Positions 17,753-26,310 of a stretch of DNA of 64,000 bases are shown in pieces. The notes beneath the pieces were generated by a model that saw nothing but the letters and a program-made list of their open reading frames with translations, had not been told where the DNA came from and ran no database searches. The position numbers were made by a program, and so were the translations under genes. The stretch spans positions 62,001 to 126,000 of the forward strand of contig JADFCQ010000006.1 in NCBI GenBank assembly GCA_015223225.1. Direction: 5' to 3'. Every line of letters starts with the position of its first letter. Within the stretch, counting starts at the first letter, position 1. The DNA comes from Acetobacteraceae bacterium H6797 (GTDB taxonomy: Bacteria > Pseudomonadota > Alphaproteobacteria > Acetobacterales > Acetobacteraceae).

Positions 17753-18698
17753 GCAACGCGCCGGCGCCCAGCAGCGCCACCATCAGCAGATCGGCCGTCC
17801 AATACAGGCGGAGGGCGCGGCGGATATCGGCGGCATCCGCTTCGCGGCGGCCATCGCCCATGAAGACATCGTCTACCATCACGCCCCCATAGCGCCGCGG
17901 CCCCGCGAGGGCGAGGCCGAGCGCGCCCGCCATCGCCGCCTCGGGCCAGCCCGCATTGGGCGAGCGGTGATGCCGGGCGTCGCGCCATATCGCACGCCAG
18001 GCGCCGCGCGGCGACGCGCCGGGAACGAGGCAGGCAGCGGCGAGCAGCAGCAGGGCCGTGAGGCGCGAGGCGGGCAGGTTGATGAGATCGTCGAAACGCG
18101 CTGCCGCCCAGCCGAAGGCCTCATGCCGGGCGCTGCGATGCCCGATCATGCTGTCGGCCGTATTCGCCGCCTTGTAGACCGCGCCGCCCGGCAGGCCCCC
18201 GACCGCGAGCCAGAAGCTCGGGGCCACGATGCCGTCCGAGAAATTCTCGGCCAGGCTCTCGATGGCCGCGCGGCTGACGCCGGCCTCGTCAAGGCTCTCC
18301 GGGTCTCGCCCCACGATCATCGAGACGGCGCGGCGGCCGCCATCCAGCCCCTCGCGCTCCAGCCCCTCCGCCACGGCGGCGACATGCGACGCAAGACTGC
18401 GCTGGGCGATCAGGCTGCTGGTGAGAACGGCCAGGAGCAGCAGGGCAGGGCCGTTTCCGAGCAGCCATTGCAGCGCGGCGGCCGGGAGCCCGGCGGCGAG
18501 CAGGACAACGACGAGGGCGCCGATTCCCGCGGCGCGGCGGCGCGCGAAGCTGGCCGCCTCATGGTTCCAAGCGCCATCAAGCGTGCCGATAAGCCGGCCG
18601 ATCCAGGTGACCGGATGGCCGATGGCGCGGAAAAGCCGGTCGGGATAGCCCAGGACCAATTCCGCCATCAGCGAGAGAAAGACGAGTAGCAGAAACAT
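17736..18698 (-). CDS. cobD: Adenosylcobinamide-phosphate synthase (CbiB/CobD)
   Basis: Membrane enzyme that attaches (R)-1-amino-2-propanol or its phosphate to adenosylcobyric acid. 320 aa, starting [20 protein letters not shown]; then [28 protein letters not shown] and [13 protein letters not shown], all CbiB signatures, among several hydrophobic helices. ATG 18698 was chosen because it fits the family N-terminus. It overlaps the start of the divergent cobC remnant by 2 bp and the end of cobQ by 17 bp. Confidence 0.94.
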   Translation of the reverse strand: MFLLLVFLSLMAELVLGYPDRLFRAIGHPVTWIGRLIGTLDGAWNHEAASFARRRAAGIGALVVVLLAAGLPAAALQWLLGNGPALLLLAVLTSSLIAQRSLASHVAAVAEGLEREGLDGGRRAVSMIVGRDPESLDEAGVSRAAIESLAENFSDGIVAPSFWLAVGGLPGGAVYKAANTADSMIGHRSARHEAFGWAAARFDDLINLPASRLTALLLLAAACLVPGASPRGAWRAIWRDARHHRSPNAGWPEAAMAGALGLALAGPRRYGGVMVDDVFMGDGRREADAADIRRALRLYWTADLLMVALLGAGALLIWHG

Positions 18699-18915
18699 GA
18701 ACCGTTGCTTGGCGGAGGTGGTGGCGGAGCGTGACGGCAGCCTGGCGTGGGCCGAAGTGCGGCTTCCCGGCGCGCCACGGCCTTGGCCCGATCTCTCCGC
18801 GGGGATCAGCCCCAACTCCTATCCGCTGATGGCGCTTCCGGAAACCGCCTTTTCGCGTCTGTTGGAGCCCGACCGGCTTCGCCTCGTCACTGCCTTGAAG
18901 GGTCCTGCGCCATGA
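18697..18915 (+). pseudogene. cobC: Truncated cobC (L-threonine-O-3-phosphate decarboxylase), N-terminal remnant
   Basis: The 72-codon reading frame matches only the beginning of CobC: LPGAPRPWPDLSAGISPNSY corresponds to the conserved start of the PLP-dependent decarboxylase that supplies aminopropanol phosphate, and the divergent position next to cobD is typical of cobC. A complete CobC is about 330 aa; the PLP lysine and most of the fold are missing. It ends in TGA overlapping the ATG of the following phosphatase gene. I infer a deletion or recombination scar. A small surviving peptide cannot be excluded. Confidence 0.7.
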
Positions 18916-19418
18916 TCCATGTCACGCCCCTGTCGCACCTGCGTCAGGTGCTCGCGGCGAGCCGGGCGGGGCATTTGATCTCGCTGCTCTCGGTTGGTGC
19001 CCATGCCGAGCGGCCGGCGCAGATTCCGCCCGCGCGATGGCTGCATCTGGCGATGCACGACATCACCGAGGAACGCGAGGGCTATGTCGCGCCCTCGCTC
19101 GCGCATGTAGGCGCCATCATTGACTTCGCGCGAGGGTGGAAGCGGGAGGCTCCGCTCGTGGTACATTGCTATGCCGGCATCAGCCGCTCCACCGCGGCGG
19201 CCTATATCATCGCCGCCGCATTGCGCCCCGATTGGGATGAAGCGGCACTGGCCCGGAAGCTACGTAGGCTGTCGCCCTCCGCCACCCCGAATCCACGCCT
19301 CGTGGCGCTCGCAGACGAACTGCTCGACCGGCACGGGCGCATGCGCGCGGCTATCGCTGCGATCGGGCGGGGAGATGAGGCCTTCGAAGGCAGCCCCTTC
19401 GCCCTTCCTCTCGATTAA
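18912..19418 (+). CDS. Tyrosine-phosphatase-like protein (CX5R)
   Basis: 168-aa soluble protein with a protein-tyrosine-phosphatase P-loop, VHCYAGISRSTAAAY, Cys86 to Arg92 giving CX5R. ERPAQIPPARWLHLAMHDI upstream resembles the substrate-side region of small alphaproteobacterial phosphatases of unknown target. The ATG overlaps the end of the cobC remnant by 4 bp, so it may be translated from the same short message. It ends 1 bp before the convergent allE. No functional link to B12 is evident. Confidence 0.75.
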   Translation: MIHVTPLSHLRQVLAASRAGHLISLLSVGAHAERPAQIPPARWLHLAMHDITEEREGYVAPSLAHVGAIIDFARGWKREAPLVVHCYAGISRSTAAAYIIAAALRPDWDEAALARKLRRLSPSATPNPRLVALADELLDRHGRMRAAIAAIGRGDEAFEGSPFALPLD

Positions 19419-19419
19419 T

Positions 19420-20223
19420 TCAGAGAGGTACGTCGCGGTTCATATCCTTATAGAGCAGGTAACAGGCTTCGTCCGGCCCGGTCGGGTAGAATTGCTGCGG
19501 GCAATAGGCTCCCATCCAGATGAAATCCTCGGCCCAGATCTCGTGCCATTCGGTGCCGAGCAGATAGAGGCCCTGGCCCTGCAGCATATAGAGCCCATGC
19601 TCCATGATATGCGTCTCGACCGCCGGGAAGAAGGTGCCGGGGGAGAACCACATGAGGTTCATCTCGAAATCGAAGGCGAGGTCACCGAAAGGCAGCAGGT
19701 GCTGGAAGCCGCGCCCGTCAAAGCCGGTATGGTTCGTGCGGGGCACCTCATCCTGATGCGAGAGGATCGGGGCCGGGGCAGCGACGCCCTCGAGCCGCTC
19801 ATAACGCTTGCGCAGGCCGAGCACGCGCGCCTGGGCCGAGCCTTGGTTCCGCAGCGTGAAGGGCGTGCCGGGCGGAGCGTAGAGGAAACCGCCGGCGGTG
19901 AGTTCGCGCTGCCCCAGATCGCCTACCTTGGCGATGACCTTTCCAGAGAGCACGTAGTAGAAATGCTGGATTTCCGCTTCAGCATAGGGGCCGGTGCTGC
20001 CGCCGCCGGGCTCGATTTCCAGCACGAATTGCGCGAAGCGCGCGCCGAGCACGGGCGCGGCCAGGAAGCGCGCCGCCGTGTTCTCGTATTGCGGCAGGCG
20101 ACTCTTCAGCACGCCCTCGGGCGGGAGGAAGGCGTAGTTCGGCCGCACCACGCCACGATTGAGGCCGATGGCGCCCGGCAGCATGCGGCCGGGCGGTAGG
20201 TTGAGGGCGTGAGGCTGCGCCAT
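19420..20223 (-). CDS. allE: (S)-ureidoglycine aminohydrolase
   Basis: Mn-dependent bicupin that releases ammonia from (S)-ureidoglycine in allantoin/purine degradation. 267 aa; the C-terminal cupin SPGTFFPAVETHIMEHGLYM contains the Glu/His metal ligands, followed by GQGLYLLGTEWHEIWAEDF, close to characterised AllE. ATG 20223 has GGGAG about 8 nt upstream. No other allantoin gene adjoins it; the polysaccharide-deacetylase-family gene at 63.1 kb may be distantly related to PuuE-type allantoinases. Confidence 0.9.
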   Translation of the reverse strand: MAQPHALNLPPGRMLPGAIGLNRGVVRPNYAFLPPEGVLKSRLPQYENTAARFLAAPVLGARFAQFVLEIEPGGGSTGPYAEAEIQHFYYVLSGKVIAKVGDLGQRELTAGGFLYAPPGTPFTLRNQGSAQARVLGLRKRYERLEGVAAPAPILSHQDEVPRTNHTGFDGRGFQHLLPFGDLAFDFEMNLMWFSPGTFFPAVETHIMEHGLYMLQGQGLYLLGTEWHEIWAEDFIWMGAYCPQQFYPTGPDEACYLLYKDMNRDVPL

Positions 20224-20240
20224 GGAAAAGCTCCCGCGAG

Positions 20241-20277
20241 AAAAAGGCCCGGCCTGCACTGCTGCGCGGCCGGGCCC
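20241..20277 (-). terminator. Rho-independent terminator of the MFS-DoxX-amidohydrolase operon
   Basis: Nine-base perfect stem GGCCCGGCC (20246-20254) / GGCCGGGCC (20268-20276) with a 13-nt loop, followed on the minus strand by TTTTT (20241-20245). It lies 35-70 nt past the MFS stop codon and ahead of allE, separating the two leftward units. Confidence 0.8.
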
Positions 20278-20311
20278 TCATCTCTCGCGCCTTTTCGGCA
20301 CCTTGTCACCG

Positions 20312-21889
20312 TCAGTTCGAGAGGAAATGCCGGACGACGGGGGCCTCGGGCCCGCTATGGAAGGCGCGGACTTCGTTCTGGATATCCGCGTCGGCATGCG
20401 AGACGCGGCGGTGCTGACGCAGATGCTCGGCCCAGGATTCGACCATGAACCACTCGATCATGATCTCCGGCGCGGCCGCGTCTTCCGCGACACCCCAGCT
20501 ATAGGCGCCATCGCGGCGGCGTTCGGCGGAGAGCTTATGCACCGCGGCGAGGAAGCCGGGACGGTTCTCGGCGCTCACGCGATATTCCACCGTGATCATG
20601 ACCGGGCCGCGATCATGCTCCACCGGCGCCGCCACCAGGGGCTCCGGCCAATGGTTGGAAGCCGCCAGATTGGCCTCGCCGCGGGGCAGGCGGAAGCGAT
20701 AGAGGAGGATGCCGGAGCCAGCGAGCAGCACGGCCGCGACCAGCAGCGTCAGTGGCACGCCGAGCAATTCCGCCGCGGTGCCCCAGAGCAGGCTGCCGGC
20801 CGTCATCGCGCCGTTGAAGACGGTGAGATAGACGGCGAGGGCGCGGCCACGCACCCAATTGGGCAGGATGGCCTGGGCCGTGCCGTTCATCGTGGTCAGC
20901 GCGATGATCCAGGCGACGCCAAGCAGAAGCAGCAGTACGATGGCAACCGACTTGGGCGGCGCCAAGGCCAATAGCGCCATGACGGCGGCCGAGAGAAGGG
21001 CCGAGGCAAGCAGCAGGCCGTCGGTATCCAGCTTGCGGCGCAGCATGGGCAGGAGCAGCGCGCCACCGATGGCGCCGGCACCCACCGCACCCAGTAGTAG
21101 GCCGTAGAAGCCAGCATCGCCACCCAGAAGCTGCCGGGCGACCAGCGGCAGCAGCGCCCATACGGCAGCGGCCAGCACGAAGAAGATCGCGGCGCGTACA
21201 AGGACGATATGCAACTCCCGGCTCGCGCGGGCATAGCGAAGGCCGGCGCGGAAAGCGCCCGCGAAGCGCTCCGTGAGCGGATCTTCCTGGGCGGCCGGCC
21301 GACGCCAGCAGAGCAGGGCAACGATGACGATGGCGTAGCTGGCCACGTCGGCGCCATAGGTCACCGCCGCGCCGAAACTCGCGAGCAGCAGGCCGCCGGC
21401 GGCAGGGCCGATGGCGCGGGCGATATTGATGCCGAGCGAGTTCAGCGCCACGGCGTTGCGCAGATCCTTCGCCGGCACCAGTTCGGGCACGATGGCCTGC
21501 CAGGTGGGCGCCATCAGCGCGGCGCCGATGCCGCCGAGGAAGGTCAGGCCCGCGAGCGCGGCGACCGAGGCAAGCCCGGATTGCGCCAGGAGCAGCAGCG
21601 CGAGGCTGACGGCGGCGAGCAGCACCTGGATGGCGATGAGGAATTTGCGCCGATCGAGAATGTCCGAGAGTACACCAGCTGGAATCGCGAGGAGGAAGAT
21701 CGGCAGCGTCGCCGCTGCCTGGATCAACGCCACGGCGGCGGGGCCGGCGGCAAGATCGGTCACCAGCCAGGCGCTGGCGACGTCGCGCATGAAGCTGCCG
21801 ATATTGCCGATGACGGTCGCGACCCAGAGGAGCGCGAAAGTCGGCCGAAGGAGGGGGGCGAAGCTGCCCCCGCTCTTAGTGGCGATCAT
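20312..21889 (-). CDS. MFS transporter (EntS-like) with C-terminal soluble domain
   Basis: 525-aa transporter of the MFS_3/EntS type. About twelve membrane helices run to about residue 400 (for example LWVATVIGNIGSFMRDVASA and GVLSDILDRRKFL, an MFS loop-2/3 motif). About 110 soluble residues follow, VMITVEYRVSAENRPGFLAA and a terminal HFLSN, resembling the dimeric alpha-beta barrel tail seen in this family. Likely an exporter. ATG 21889 overlaps doxX by 14 bp. Last gene of the leftward run from 25.2 kb. Confidence 0.85.
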   Translation of the reverse strand: MIATKSGGSFAPLLRPTFALLWVATVIGNIGSFMRDVASAWLVTDLAAGPAAVALIQAAATLPIFLLAIPAGVLSDILDRRKFLIAIQVLLAAVSLALLLLAQSGLASVAALAGLTFLGGIGAALMAPTWQAIVPELVPAKDLRNAVALNSLGINIARAIGPAAGGLLLASFGAAVTYGADVASYAIVIVALLCWRRPAAQEDPLTERFAGAFRAGLRYARASRELHIVLVRAAIFFVLAAAVWALLPLVARQLLGGDAGFYGLLLGAVGAGAIGGALLLPMLRRKLDTDGLLLASALLSAAVMALLALAPPKSVAIVLLLLLGVAWIIALTTMNGTAQAILPNWVRGRALAVYLTVFNGAMTAGSLLWGTAAELLGVPLTLLVAAVLLAGSGILLYRFRLPRGEANLAASNHWPEPLVAAPVEHDRGPVMITVEYRVSAENRPGFLAAVHKLSAERRRDGAYSWGVAEDAAAPEIMIEWFMVESWAEHLRQHRRVSHADADIQNEVRAFHSGPEAPVVRHFLSN

Positions 21890-22268
21890 GGCCGAAATCC
21901 TTGACGGCGACGTAGAGGAAGGCGCCGACCAGGCCGAGATGCTCATAGAAGCTGTTCGCCATCATGAAGCGATCCTGCCCGGGCGGCAGGGCCCAGTAGC
22001 GATTGGCGATGAAGGTCGCCATGAGGGTGAAAACAGCGAGCGCCAAGGCGCCGAGCCAGCGCAGCCGGCCGGTCAGGATCAGCAGGCTGGCCCCCAGCTC
22101 TAGCAGGATGGTCACGGCCGCCGTCAGGGGCGGGAAGGGGAGGCCGAAATGCGTGGCCTCCGCGATGGCGCCCGGATAGTCGAGCAGCTTGTTCAGCCCG
22201 CCCTGGATATAGGCGGCGCAGAGGCCGAGAAGGCCGATCCAGGCGAGGACGGGGCTCCAGCGGGTCAT
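21876..22268 (-). CDS. DoxX family membrane protein
   Basis: 130-aa four-helix protein; GGLNKLLDYPGAIAEATHFG and LLELGASLLILTGRLRWLG are typical of DoxX/quinol-oxidase-subunit-like proteins. Function unknown; members often sit with oxidoreductases and transport genes. The start MTRWSPVLAWIG at 22268 lies 2 bp after the amidohydrolase stop; the 3' end overlaps the MFS start by 14 bp. Confidence 0.85.
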   Translation of the reverse strand: MTRWSPVLAWIGLLGLCAAYIQGGLNKLLDYPGAIAEATHFGLPFPPLTAAVTILLELGASLLILTGRLRWLGALALAVFTLMATFIANRYWALPPGQDRFMMANSFYEHLGLVGAFLYVAVKDFGHDRH

Positions 22269-22270
22269 GG

Positions 22271-24226
22271 TCAGAAGGCCCAACAGGAGCAGCCGAGCGC
22301 GCCCCAGAAGCCCTTGTCCTGCCCAGCGGGGCTGGAGGCGGCCCAGGCGCGGGCATGGTCATGCGCATGAACATTGCAGGCGCTATCGCAGCAATTGGCC
22401 ATGGCGCGGCGGAAGGCATTACCGGTGTCGCGCTTCGCGGCGCGATCCTGATAGCCGCCGAAGGTCCGCACCGGCGACCAATCCGGCATCGCCGGCGGAA
22501 GCTGCGGCGAGAGGCTGCTGAAATTGCCCGAACCATAGACCACGCGGCCGCCCACGACGGTAAGCTCGGCCGTGATATCCTGGATCTCGTCGCCGGGGAC
22601 GCTGAAATAGTCGCGGTCCAGCACAGCGAAGTCGGCGAACTGGCCTTCGACGATCTGGCCCTTCTTGCCCTCCTCGTTGGAGAACCAGGTGACCTTTTCG
22701 GTATACATGCGCAGCGCCGTGTCACGATCGAGCGTGTTATGCTCCGGCGTGATGCGCAGCCCGCCCACGGTGCGGCCTTGCGTCAGCCAGTAGAGGCCTA
22801 CCCAGGGATTGTAGGAAGCGACGCGCGTGGCATCCGTGCCGGCCGAGACCTTCACGCCCATTTCGAGCATCTTCGCGACCGGCGGCGTGGCTTCGGCGGC
22901 GCGGGCGCCGTAGCGTTCGACGAAATACTCGCCCTGGTAGGCCATGCGATGCTGCACGGCGACGCCGCCGCCGAGCCGCGCGATGCGTTCGAGCGACTTC
23001 TCGCTCACCGTCTCGGCATGGTCGAAGATCCAATGGAGATCGCCCAGCGGCATCTCGTCATTGACCTTCTCGAAGACGTCTAGCGCGCGGGAGATAGTCT
23101 GGTCATAGGTGGCATGCAGCCGCCAGGGCCAGCGGTTCTGCACCAGCACGCGCACCACCTGCTCCAACTCCGGCTCCATCTCGGGCGGCATCTCGGGCCG
23201 TTCGACGCGGAAATCCTCGAAGTCGGCGGCGGAATAGACGAGCATCTCGCCAGCGCCGTTCAGGCGGAAATAGTCGTCGCCCTGCTGGTACTTGTTCTCC
23301 GAGGTCCAGCGGATGAAGTCCTCCTTCTCCTGCTTGGGCTTCTGCGTGAACAGGTTATAGGCGAGGCGGATGGTGAGTTGGTCATCGGCCGCGAGCTTCT
23401 GGATGACCTCATAGTCGTCCGGGTAGTTCTGCGAGCCGCCGCCGGCATCGATCGCGCCCGTCACGCCGAGTCGGTTCAGGTCACGCATGAAATGCCGTGT
23501 GGAATTCAGCTGATAATCGAAGGGCAGCTTCGGCCCCTTGGCCAGCGTCGCGTAGAGGATGGTCGCATTCGGCTTGGCCAGGAGCAGGCCGGTCGGCGTG
23601 CCGTCCGGCGCGCGCTGGATCTCGCCGCCCGGCGGGTTCGGCGTATCCTTGGTATAGCCCACGACGCGCAGCGCGGCCGCGTTCAGCAGGGCGCGATCAT
23701 AGAGATGCAGGATGAAGACGGGCGTGTCCGGCGCGGCCGCGTTGATCTCCTCCAGCGTCGGCAGGCGCTTCTCGACGAACTGATGTTCGGTGAAGCCGCC
23801 GATGATGCGGACCCATTGCGGCGCGGGCGTGATGGCAACCTGCTTCCGCAGCATCTCCATCGCATCGGCCAGCGAGCGGACGCCGTCCCAGCGTAGCTCC
23901 ATATTGTAGTTCAGGCCGCCGCGGATGATGTGCAGATGATTGTCGATCAGCCCCGGAATCACGCGCTTGCCGCCGAGGTCGATGACCTTGGTGCCGGGCC
24001 CCGCCTTGGGCAGGATGTCGCGTGAGTCGCCAACCGCGCTGAAGCGGCCATTGGTAATGGCGACGGCTTCGGGATTGGGGTTCGAACGGTCCAGCGTGGT
24101 GATCTTGCCATTATGCAGGATCATGTCGGGGGCGTTGTCGGCGGCCATGGCGGGGCTCCGGCTAAAGAGGGGAAGGCCGAGGGCCGCCAGGCCCCCGGCA
24201 AGCATGCGGCGTGTGGGCGCCGCCAT
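22271..24226 (-). CDS. Exported amidohydrolase (YtcJ/NfdA-like) with Cys/His-rich tail
   Basis: 651-aa metal-dependent amidohydrolase. N-terminus PTRRMLAGGLAALGL..AMA looks like a TAT signal. The amidohydrolase-3 fold follows: VIPGLIDNHLHIIRGG (HxH metal site), DAGGGSQNYPD, RLHATYDQTI, WIFDHAET and SAGTDATRVASYNP (metal-binding Asp). Relatives hydrolyse N-substituted formamides and other amides. The last ~45 residues are unusual: ANCCDSACNVHAHDHARAW, then GCSCWAF. Possibly a metal-binding or anchoring tail. Starts at the last base of the XapX gene stop. Confidence 0.85.
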   Translation of the reverse strand: MAAPTRRMLAGGLAALGLPLFSRSPAMAADNAPDMILHNGKITTLDRSNPNPEAVAITNGRFSAVGDSRDILPKAGPGTKVIDLGGKRVIPGLIDNHLHIIRGGLNYNMELRWDGVRSLADAMEMLRKQVAITPAPQWVRIIGGFTEHQFVEKRLPTLEEINAAAPDTPVFILHLYDRALLNAAALRVVGYTKDTPNPPGGEIQRAPDGTPTGLLLAKPNATILYATLAKGPKLPFDYQLNSTRHFMRDLNRLGVTGAIDAGGGSQNYPDDYEVIQKLAADDQLTIRLAYNLFTQKPKQEKEDFIRWTSENKYQQGDDYFRLNGAGEMLVYSAADFEDFRVERPEMPPEMEPELEQVVRVLVQNRWPWRLHATYDQTISRALDVFEKVNDEMPLGDLHWIFDHAETVSEKSLERIARLGGGVAVQHRMAYQGEYFVERYGARAAEATPPVAKMLEMGVKVSAGTDATRVASYNPWVGLYWLTQGRTVGGLRITPEHNTLDRDTALRMYTEKVTWFSNEEGKKGQIVEGQFADFAVLDRDYFSVPGDEIQDITAELTVVGGRVVYGSGNFSSLSPQLPPAMPDWSPVRTFGGYQDRAAKRDTGNAFRRAMANCCDSACNVHAHDHARAWAASSPAGQDKGFWGALGCSCWAF

Positions 24227-24486
24227 CAGGTGGCGTCCCGCTTGGACGTGTCCCGGCCGGGCAACTTGCCGAAGACATGCTGCGTGGTCTCGTCATGGCG
24301 CACCGAGACGCTGACGGGGTCGCCCGCGAAAATCCGCTTCACGACGGGGACGATCTGCTCGCCCACCAGGATGCCGAGGAGGCCGACCAGCGCCACGACG
24401 GGCGGCGCTGGCGAGCGCACGTTCAGCAGGCTGTAGATGACGCCGACCAGCAAGCCGGCGCCGAGCGAGAGAAGATAGAGCTTCAT
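24226..24486 (-). CDS. XapX (DUF1427) domain membrane protein
   Basis: 86-aa protein with two hydrophobic helices: MKLYLLSLGAGLLVGVIYSL, and VVALVGLLGILVGEQIVP, the XapX repeat. The polar C-terminus contains RHDETTQHVFGK. Function unknown. ATG 24486 is preceded by GGAGG with 6-nt spacing. It sits between the hydrolase and the amidohydrolase genes in one transcription unit. Confidence 0.85.
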   Translation of the reverse strand: MKLYLLSLGAGLLVGVIYSLLNVRSPAPPVVALVGLLGILVGEQIVPVVKRIFAGDPVSVSVRHDETTQHVFGKLPGRDTSKRDAT

Positions 24487-24514
24487 CGCAGCCTCCACGG
24501 CGTTTCTGTTTGGC

Positions 24515-25168
24515 TCAGCCCTCGTGGGCGTTGAACATCGTCTTGGCGTAGTTGATGCCGATGCCGTAGCCGCCGCCGAACTTCTTGGCGATGCCCGTCG
24601 TCATGTCATAGCTCTCGGTGCGGGCCCAGTCGCGCTGCAGCTCGAGCAGATACTGCAGCGAGGTCATCGGCTGCGCACCTGCCTGAATCATGCGCTGCAT
24701 GGCGCGCTCATGCGCCTCGTCGGAGATGTCGCCGCAGGCATCAGCGATAACGATGACTTCGAAGCCCTGGTCGATGGCCGAGAGCGCCGGGCCGACGATG
24801 CAGACCGAGGTCCAGAGGCCGGCGAGCACGATGCGGCTCTTGCCGATGCGGTTCACTTCCTCGATGACGGCAGCGTCTTCCCAAGTATTCATCGAGGTGC
24901 GGTCCAGCATCTTCTTGCCGGGCCAAGGGGCGGTCACTTCATCGAACATCGGGCCGGAGAAGGACTTCTCGGCGACCGTGGTCAGGATGGTGGAGACACC
25001 GAAGCCGGCGGCGGCCGAAGAGACGAGGGCCGCGTTATTGCGCAACTGCACCGGGTCGATCGATTTGGTGGCGAAAGCCATCTGCGACTGGAAATCGATC
25101 ATGATCAGCGTGTGATCGCCCGGCGTCAGGAGGAGCTTGCCGGCGGTCGGGGTGGCGGTGATCGTCAT
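24515..25168 (-). CDS. Isochorismatase-like hydrolase (YcaC type)
   Basis: 217-aa cysteine hydrolase of the isochorismatase superfamily, closest in pattern to YcaC: LIMIDFQSQMAFA with Asp25, Lys85/86 in WPGKKMLDR, and Cys123 in LAGLWTSVCIVGPAL form the Asp-Lys-Cys triad. Substrate unknown. ATG 25168 was chosen since MTITATPTAGKLLLTPGDHT fits family starts. First gene of the run hydrolase-XapX-amidohydrolase-DoxX-MFS. Confidence 0.88.
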   Translation of the reverse strand: MTITATPTAGKLLLTPGDHTLIMIDFQSQMAFATKSIDPVQLRNNAALVSSAAAGFGVSTILTTVAEKSFSGPMFDEVTAPWPGKKMLDRTSMNTWEDAAVIEEVNRIGKSRIVLAGLWTSVCIVGPALSAIDQGFEVIVIADACGDISDEAHERAMQRMIQAGAQPMTSLQYLLELQRDWARTESYDMTTGIAKKFGGGYGIGINYAKTMFNAHEG

Positions 25169-25277
25169 TGGTAGAGGCTTTCCTGTTTGCTCTGTGGATG
25201 AAGCCATCCTCGCTTCGGCGTCGTTGCAAGGCTATAGCGAGGATGGAAAGTCATGAATTGCATAATTGCAATTTCGC

Positions 25278-26099
25278 TCAGGCCTTGGCGAAGGCCAGGA
25301 GGTCGGCATTGAGCTGATCGCGCGCCATGTCCGGCAGGGCATGGGAGCCGCCCGGATAGACCTTCAGCGTCGCATTCGGCGCGATCTGGACGGCCCGCTT
25401 GGCAGTGAGCTCGATAGGCACCACCTGGTCGTCATCGCCATGGATGATGAGCACGGGCATGCTCATGTCCTTCAGATCCTGCGTCAGGTCGGTTTCGGAG
25501 AAAGCCGAGACGCATTCGTAAATGTTCTTAAGGCCAGCCTGCATGCCCAGTACCCAGAAGGCATCCTGCATGCCCTGGCTCGCCGGCTGCCCTTCATTGT
25601 TCACGCCGAAGAAGGTCGGCGCGAAGTCCTTGAAGAACTGCGACTTGTCCTTGAGGAGGCCGGCGCGGATGCCGTCGAAGACCTCCATGGGCAGGCCATC
25701 GGGATTGTCGGCGCCCTTGGCCATTTTCGGCGTCACGGCGCCGATCAGCACGACCTTGCGGATCTTCGCCGGGCCATGGCGGCCGACCAGGCGCGTCACT
25801 TCGGCGCCGCCCGTCGAATGGCCCACCAGCATCACGTCGCGCAGATTGAGATGCACCAGCAGCGCATGCAGATCGTCGGCATAGGTGTTCATGTCGTTGC
25901 CATGAAAGGTCTGCGACGAACGGCCATGCCCGCGGCGATCATGCGCGATGCAGCGGAAGCCGTTGGCGGAGAGGTGGAGCATCTGCGTTTCCCACGCGTC
26001 GCTCGATAGAGGCCAGCCATGGCTGAAGACGATGGGCAGGCCGCTACCCCAGTCCTTGTAGAAGATTTCCGTGCCATCCTTGGTGGTGAAGCTTGGCAT
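25278..26099 (-). CDS. Alpha/beta hydrolase (non-heme chloroperoxidase/arylesterase-like)
   Basis: 273-aa protein; [27 protein letters not shown], nucleophile Ser95 in [10 protein letters not shown], Asp224 in HGDDDQVVP and His253 in PGGSHALPD form a complete serine-hydrolase triad. Its relatives are cofactor-free perhydrolases and arylesterases. RBS AAGGAG lies 6 nt before the ATG. 109 bp separate it from the downstream YcaC-type gene, so it may share the transcript. It diverges from the winged-helix/ATPase regulator at 26.3 kb. Confidence 0.88.
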   Translation of the reverse strand: MPSFTTKDGTEIFYKDWGSGLPIVFSHGWPLSSDAWETQMLHLSANGFRCIAHDRRGHGRSSQTFHGNDMNTYADDLHALLVHLNLRDVMLVGHSTGGAEVTRLVGRHGPAKIRKVVLIGAVTPKMAKGADNPDGLPMEVFDGIRAGLLKDKSQFFKDFAPTFFGVNNEGQPASQGMQDAFWVLGMQAGLKNIYECVSAFSETDLTQDLKDMSMPVLIIHGDDDQVVPIELTAKRAVQIAPNATLKVYPGGSHALPDMARDQLNADLLAFAKA

Positions 26100-26114
26100 G
26101 ATCCGCTCCTTGCA

Positions 26115-26148
26115 TGTCCGGCGACCTGTCCGCCTGATGTGCCGGACA
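26115..26148. promoter_or_regulatory. Candidate operator: three TGTCCG half-sites in a divergent promoter region
   Basis: The 211-bp gap between the alpha/beta hydrolase and the regulator holds TGTCCGG (26115), TGTCCG (26127, 12 bp on) and an inverted CCGGACA (26142-26148). The outer pair is a perfect 7-bp inverted repeat. The site lies just upstream of the hydrolase RBS, a fitting place for the neighbouring OmpR-type winged-helix regulator, which usually binds direct repeats. Confidence 0.4.
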
Positions 26149-26310
26149 ATAGGGGGTGGCGATGGGCTTCTCTTGTCGCGCTCGGATGCAATTTGAAGGA
26201 TGAGGCCGTGCCATTCGCCGGCCCGCCCGTCATCGCCGCAGCAGGATCACACAAGACAGGATGGCCGAATCCTTCTAGATTTCGCCGATGCATCTCCGTG
26301 TCAGATTTCG

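Noticed and set aside
18747-18911. N-terminal extension of the phosphatase through the cobC region
   Set aside because: The extended frame has no conserved residues and lies in the cobC remnant's alternative frame; ATG 18912 fits the family start and the ATGA overlap.
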